Assembly (NCBI GenBank): GCA_026004095.1
Contig: BPIL01000001.1
Span: 186,001 to 250,000, forward strand
Reading direction: 5' to 3'
DNA: 64,000 nt
Source: Meiothermus sp.
GTDB taxonomy: Bacteria > Deinococcota > Deinococci > Deinococcales > Thermaceae
How positions within the stretch are numbered: position 1 is the stretch's first letter; each line of letters starts with the position of its first letter. Positions 61,828-64,000 of the stretch are shown piece after piece. Under the pieces are notes generated by a model. It saw nothing but the letters and a program-made list of their open reading frames with translations. It was not told the DNA's origin and made no database searches. The translations under genes and the position numbers were made by a program.

Positions 61828-61854
61828 TTCCCCAGGCCCAGGCCCGCTGGGGAA
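61828..61854. other. Hairpin between soxX copy 2 and soxB
   Basis: TTCCCCAG (61828-61835) and CTGGGGAA (61847-61854) form a perfect 8-bp stem with an 11-base loop. It lies directly before the soxB ribosome-binding site on the minus strand. It could modulate translation or mRNA processing; there is no T tract for termination. Confidence 0.5.
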
Positions 61855-61875
61855 CGTGTTGAAGTTTGAAAAACG

Positions 61876-62451
61876 TTAGCGCTTCAGCGCCGGTTTGGTG
61901 TTGAAGTCCGAAGCCGGGTCGAGCAGGTAGGCCACCACATGGGCGATCTCCTCCGGCTTGAGCAGGCCGCCGTGCCCGAAGCGGTACATCACCGTGCAGG
62001 GGAAGTAGGCCCAGACGTTGTAGATCACCTCGTAGGTGTACTTCTGCACTGCCTCCGAGGTGCCGCGCTGGCCGTACTTCTCCAGGCTGGGCCCCACGTT
62101 GCCCCCGATGTTGCGGGGAGAGCCCACGTGGCAGGAGAAACAGTTGCCGCGGGCCAGGGTGTTGAAGATGGCATCGCCCTGCCTCCAGTCCCCCATCAGC
62201 TTGCCGTCGGCGGGGTATTTGATAGTTTGGCGCTGGGCCTCAATAAAGGGGCCCAGCACCTCGGCGGGCAGCTTGTTGCGGTGGATGGAGCACAGGGCCT
62301 GGTCGGGGGCCTGTTTGAGCAGGATGTTGGAGTAGTTCTGACCCCCTGCCTGAATCAACCGCTGAAGTTCGGCGTCGATGTAAGACGGGCCGGTCTGCCC
62401 GAGCGCCAGACCCAGGAGCACCAGGGGTATAAGCAGATAGATTCGCCGCAC
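61876..62451 (-). CDS. soxX: SoxX (copy 2)
   Basis: This 191-residue exported cytochrome is a paralogue of copy 1. It has a signal peptide (IYLLIPLVLLGLALGQ), IKYPADGKLMGDWRQGDAIF, the haem site CFSCH near residue 107 and FPCTVMYRFGHGGLLKPEE. Both copies share the same layout and are clearly related. It lies 9 bases downstream of soxA copy 2 and 58 bases upstream of soxB, so it belongs to the same transcript. Confidence 0.93.
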   Translation of the reverse strand: MRRIYLLIPLVLLGLALGQTGPSYIDAELQRLIQAGGQNYSNILLKQAPDQALCSIHRNKLPAEVLGPFIEAQRQTIKYPADGKLMGDWRQGDAIFNTLARGNCFSCHVGSPRNIGGNVGPSLEKYGQRGTSEAVQKYTYEVIYNVWAYFPCTVMYRFGHGGLLKPEEIAHVVAYLLDPASDFNTKPALKR

Positions 62452-62460
62452 AGAACCCTC

Positions 62461-63252
62461 CTAGCGTATGAAACCGGGCAAGTCCATCCGGGCCCCGTTG
62501 GCCTGCACATTCATAAACAGGGTCAGGGCGATGATGGGCTCGGAGTAGAAGTCGGGCGCAGGCATGCCCAGGTTGGCGTAGCAAGCCCGGATGCGGTCGG
62601 CCATGGTCCAGGCCTGGTCGTTGGAGTAGCGGAAGGCAGGCCAGTGGCTGGCGGCGCGCTTATCCTTCAGGATATCGGAGTAGGGGAGCACCCCGGCCCG
62701 CCGGCCCACGTAGGTCACATGGCAGGTCGCACAGCCCATATCGCGTGGGCCAGCCCGCAGGTAAAAGAGACGCTCGCCCAGCTCGTAAAGTTTTTTCTCC
62801 TGAGGCAGCAAGGGGCGCACCACGACCGGCTGCTCGTTGGAGAGCGAGGCCAGGTAAAACGCGATCGCCACCACATCGCTGCGCTTGATCTCCTCCGGTT
62901 TGAAGCCCTGCAAGCGAATCATGCAGGTGCGGATGCGCGAGTCGAGGTCTTCCACCCGCCGGGTATCGAAGAAGTAGCGGGGCAGTCGCCCCACCACCCC
63001 CTCGAGCCTGCCCGGCCCCCGGCCAAAGTCGCAGGCCTCGAGGGAGGCGTTTTTGGGGCCGCGCTTGGCTTTGAAGAGCTGCTCACCCTGCTCCACATAC
63101 AGGTCGCTGGGAAGAATCCCCCCGCTCTGCTCCAGAAGCTGCTGCTTCTGCTTCTCGGCCTCCTTGGCCGGATCGTCTTCTTCCTGGGCCAGCACCATCA
63201 GGCTAAAAAGGGCTAGAACAACCGCCCCTACCAAGCGCCAGAAGCGACCCAT
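62461..63252 (-). CDS. soxA: SoxA (copy 2)
   Basis: This 263-residue exported cytochrome is a paralogue of SoxA copy 1. It has a signal peptide (WRLVGAVVLALFSLMVLAQ), EACDFGRGPGRLEGVV and RIRTCMIRL (disulfide pair), the single haem site CATCH near residue 171 and the catalytic Cys in ADRIRACYANLG. Gene order with its SoxX partner (A then X) is reversed relative to the other pair (X then A). It lies 9 bases after soxZ. Confidence 0.93.
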   Translation of the reverse strand: MGRFWRLVGAVVLALFSLMVLAQEEDDPAKEAEKQKQQLLEQSGGILPSDLYVEQGEQLFKAKRGPKNASLEACDFGRGPGRLEGVVGRLPRYFFDTRRVEDLDSRIRTCMIRLQGFKPEEIKRSDVVAIAFYLASLSNEQPVVVRPLLPQEKKLYELGERLFYLRAGPRDMGCATCHVTYVGRRAGVLPYSDILKDKRAASHWPAFRYSNDQAWTMADRIRACYANLGMPAPDFYSEPIIALTLFMNVQANGARMDLPGFIR

Positions 63253-63261
63253 CCGAACCTC

Positions 63262-63588
63262 CTAGGCCAGGGTGAGGTCCGCGGTTTTTTCGCCGGTCTG
63301 GCCGTTCAGGTCTTTACAGGTGACCTTGAGCTGGCCGGCTTTGCTAGCCTTCATCTTGAAGGCGAACAGGGGGTTGGCGCTGGTGCCAGGGCCTGGCTTG
63401 ACCTGGGCGATGAGCTGCCCGTCCATGGTCACGTTCACCTCGTTGATGTGGTCGGCGGGGATCAGCTTCCCGCTGGCGTCCCGGCGGGTACCGGGCTCCA
63501 TGGGGTGCTGTACGACAATCTGTACACGAACGTCTTCGCCCGCTTTGGGTTTGGCTGGATTGAAGCGAACCAGAATGTTAATCGGCAT
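63262..63588 (-). CDS. soxZ: SoxZ
   Basis: SoxZ is the chaperone-like partner of SoxY in the periplasmic sulfur carrier SoxYZ. The 108-residue beta-sandwich protein has MPINILVRFNPAKPKAGEDVRV, VQHPMEPGTRRD and INEVNVTMDGQLIAQV, and ends with KVTCKDLNGQTGEKTADLTL. It has no signal peptide, as usual for SoxZ, which is exported with SoxY. It lies between soxY (12 bases) and soxA copy 2 (9 bases). Confidence 0.95.
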   Translation of the reverse strand: MPINILVRFNPAKPKAGEDVRVQIVVQHPMEPGTRRDASGKLIPADHINEVNVTMDGQLIAQVKPGPGTSANPLFAFKMKASKAGQLKVTCKDLNGQTGEKTADLTLA

Positions 63589-63600
63589 GACCTGACCTCC

Positions 63601-64000
63601 TTAACCGCAACCGCCTACCGTGACCCGTACCGACTGCGAGGCCATCAGCAACCTGCCATCTTTGGTCTCAACCACGGCCCGCACCGGGGCGGTCTCGGCG
63701 ACCCGTACGCGGGTGGCGTAGTAGGGCAGTACCCCGTTGAGAACAACCGTGAAGAGCAGGGGGTTGGCGTTTTTGTCGCTGAAACAGTGAATGGCCTTGA
63801 CCTGATCGGCGGGCAGGCTGGCCTCGATCTCCACCGGTACGTTGGCGCCCGACTCGGCGATGGTGGGGGCTACGAGCTTGACCTGCTGCGAAGGGGTCAG
63901 GTCTTTGAAGCTTTTACCCAGAACCTGTTGCAAGCCCTTCTCGAGGTTGGCGATGTCCTCGCCCTCGAGGCCCCCCTGGGCCAGCGCCGAGGTGAGCTGG
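63601..64000 (-). CDS. soxY: SoxY (N-terminal part outside the window)
   Basis: SoxY carries the sulfur intermediates on a C-terminal Cys. The reading frame runs off the right edge; 133 residues are visible, ending in the diagnostic GGCG (VRVTVGGCG). Visible upstream residues include LTSALAQGGLEGEDIANLEKGL and GANVPVEIEASLPADQVKAI. The missing part is the Tat signal and the first strand. It is the first known gene of the sox operon in the window; further genes probably lie beyond 64000. Confidence 0.93.
   Translation of the reverse strand, partial: QLTSALAQGGLEGEDIANLEKGLQQVLGKSFKDLTPSQQVKLVAPTIAESGANVPVEIEASLPADQVKAIHCFSDKNANPLLFTVVLNGVLPYYATRVRVAETAPVRAVVETKDGRLLMASQSVRVTVGGCG

Overview
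The window is G+C-rich (roughly 65% by eye) and gene-dense, with many 4-base ATGA/GTGA gene overlaps. Many promoters place the -10 hexamer only 5-10 bases before the start codon, giving leaderless or nearly leaderless mRNAs. With the gene content (DeoD, type-2 ArgC, LpxB-related protein, prolyl oligopeptidase, CcdA plus a Sox cluster) this suggests the Deinococcus-Thermus phylum, most likely Thermaceae and probably Meiothermus. The genus is an inference; I could not run a database search. The palindrome CTCGAG is strikingly frequent in coding and non-coding DNA: 33 copies by eye in the first 10 kb, where about 3-4 are expected.

Region 1 (1-5.8 kb): the 3' end of an unknown gene, a GNAT, a divergent MoaB-like protein, purine nucleoside phosphorylase, argF (with a possible short upstream ORF and operator-like repeat), argC, a frameshifted DsbA-family pseudogene and a HAD phosphatase. 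Region 2 (5.8-13.6 kb): the trp locus. A trp leader peptide with three consecutive Trp codons and an attenuator precedes trpE, a chorismate-mutase-like gene and trpG. A VapBC module and three GT2 glycosyltransferase genes (one broken) separate trpG from trpD and an LpxB-related gene. Region 3 (13.6-36 kb): mostly metabolic and housekeeping genes: amidase, gyrB with a palindromic promoter, threonine dehydratase, a beta-lactamase-fold hydrolase, gabT, a 2OG oxygenase, glyA, two EamA transporters, an exported GH13 glucosidase, a histidine phosphatase, prolyl oligopeptidase, a phosphoribosyltransferase, a lone ABC ATPase and glpD.

Region 4 (36-43 kb): a YgjP-type metallopeptidase gene is split by a complete IS630-family element with a TA target duplication and a -1 frameshift transposase. 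It is followed by pdxH and a tightly packed pair of universal stress proteins with a P-type cation ATPase. Region 5 (43-47.4 kb): a thiol/metal stress regulon. A CsoR-family repressor with a Cys-Tyr-Cys sensor triad (CstR-like) sits among three near-identical palindromes of the form TAyCCCCnGGGGrTA. These lie in front of the repressor gene itself, of an unlisted 44-codon membrane ORF plus a TlpA-type thioredoxin, and between a DUF2946/PCuAC pair and a thioredoxin reductase/TDT exporter pair.

Region 6 (47.4-52.3 kb): a small ORF with DUF3422, a LysR regulator, rpe, fba, a head-to-head pair of DnaA-box sequences and a cytochrome c. Region 7 (52.3-64 kb, all minus strand): a long sulfur-oxidation operon read right to left as soxY, soxZ, soxA2, soxX2, soxB, soxX1, soxA1, rhodanese, DUF302, soxF, soxC, soxD-like cytochrome, Rieske protein, ccdA and a CsoR-family protein with no sensor ligands. 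The encoded Sox proteins would carry thiosulfate or sulfide sulfur on SoxYZ, attach it by SoxAX, hydrolyse sulfate with SoxB and oxidise sulfane sulfur with SoxCD, passing electrons to c-type cytochromes. Two soxXA pairs flank soxB in mirror order. No intergenic stretch exceeds 300 bases, and I saw no rRNA, tRNA or CRISPR array.
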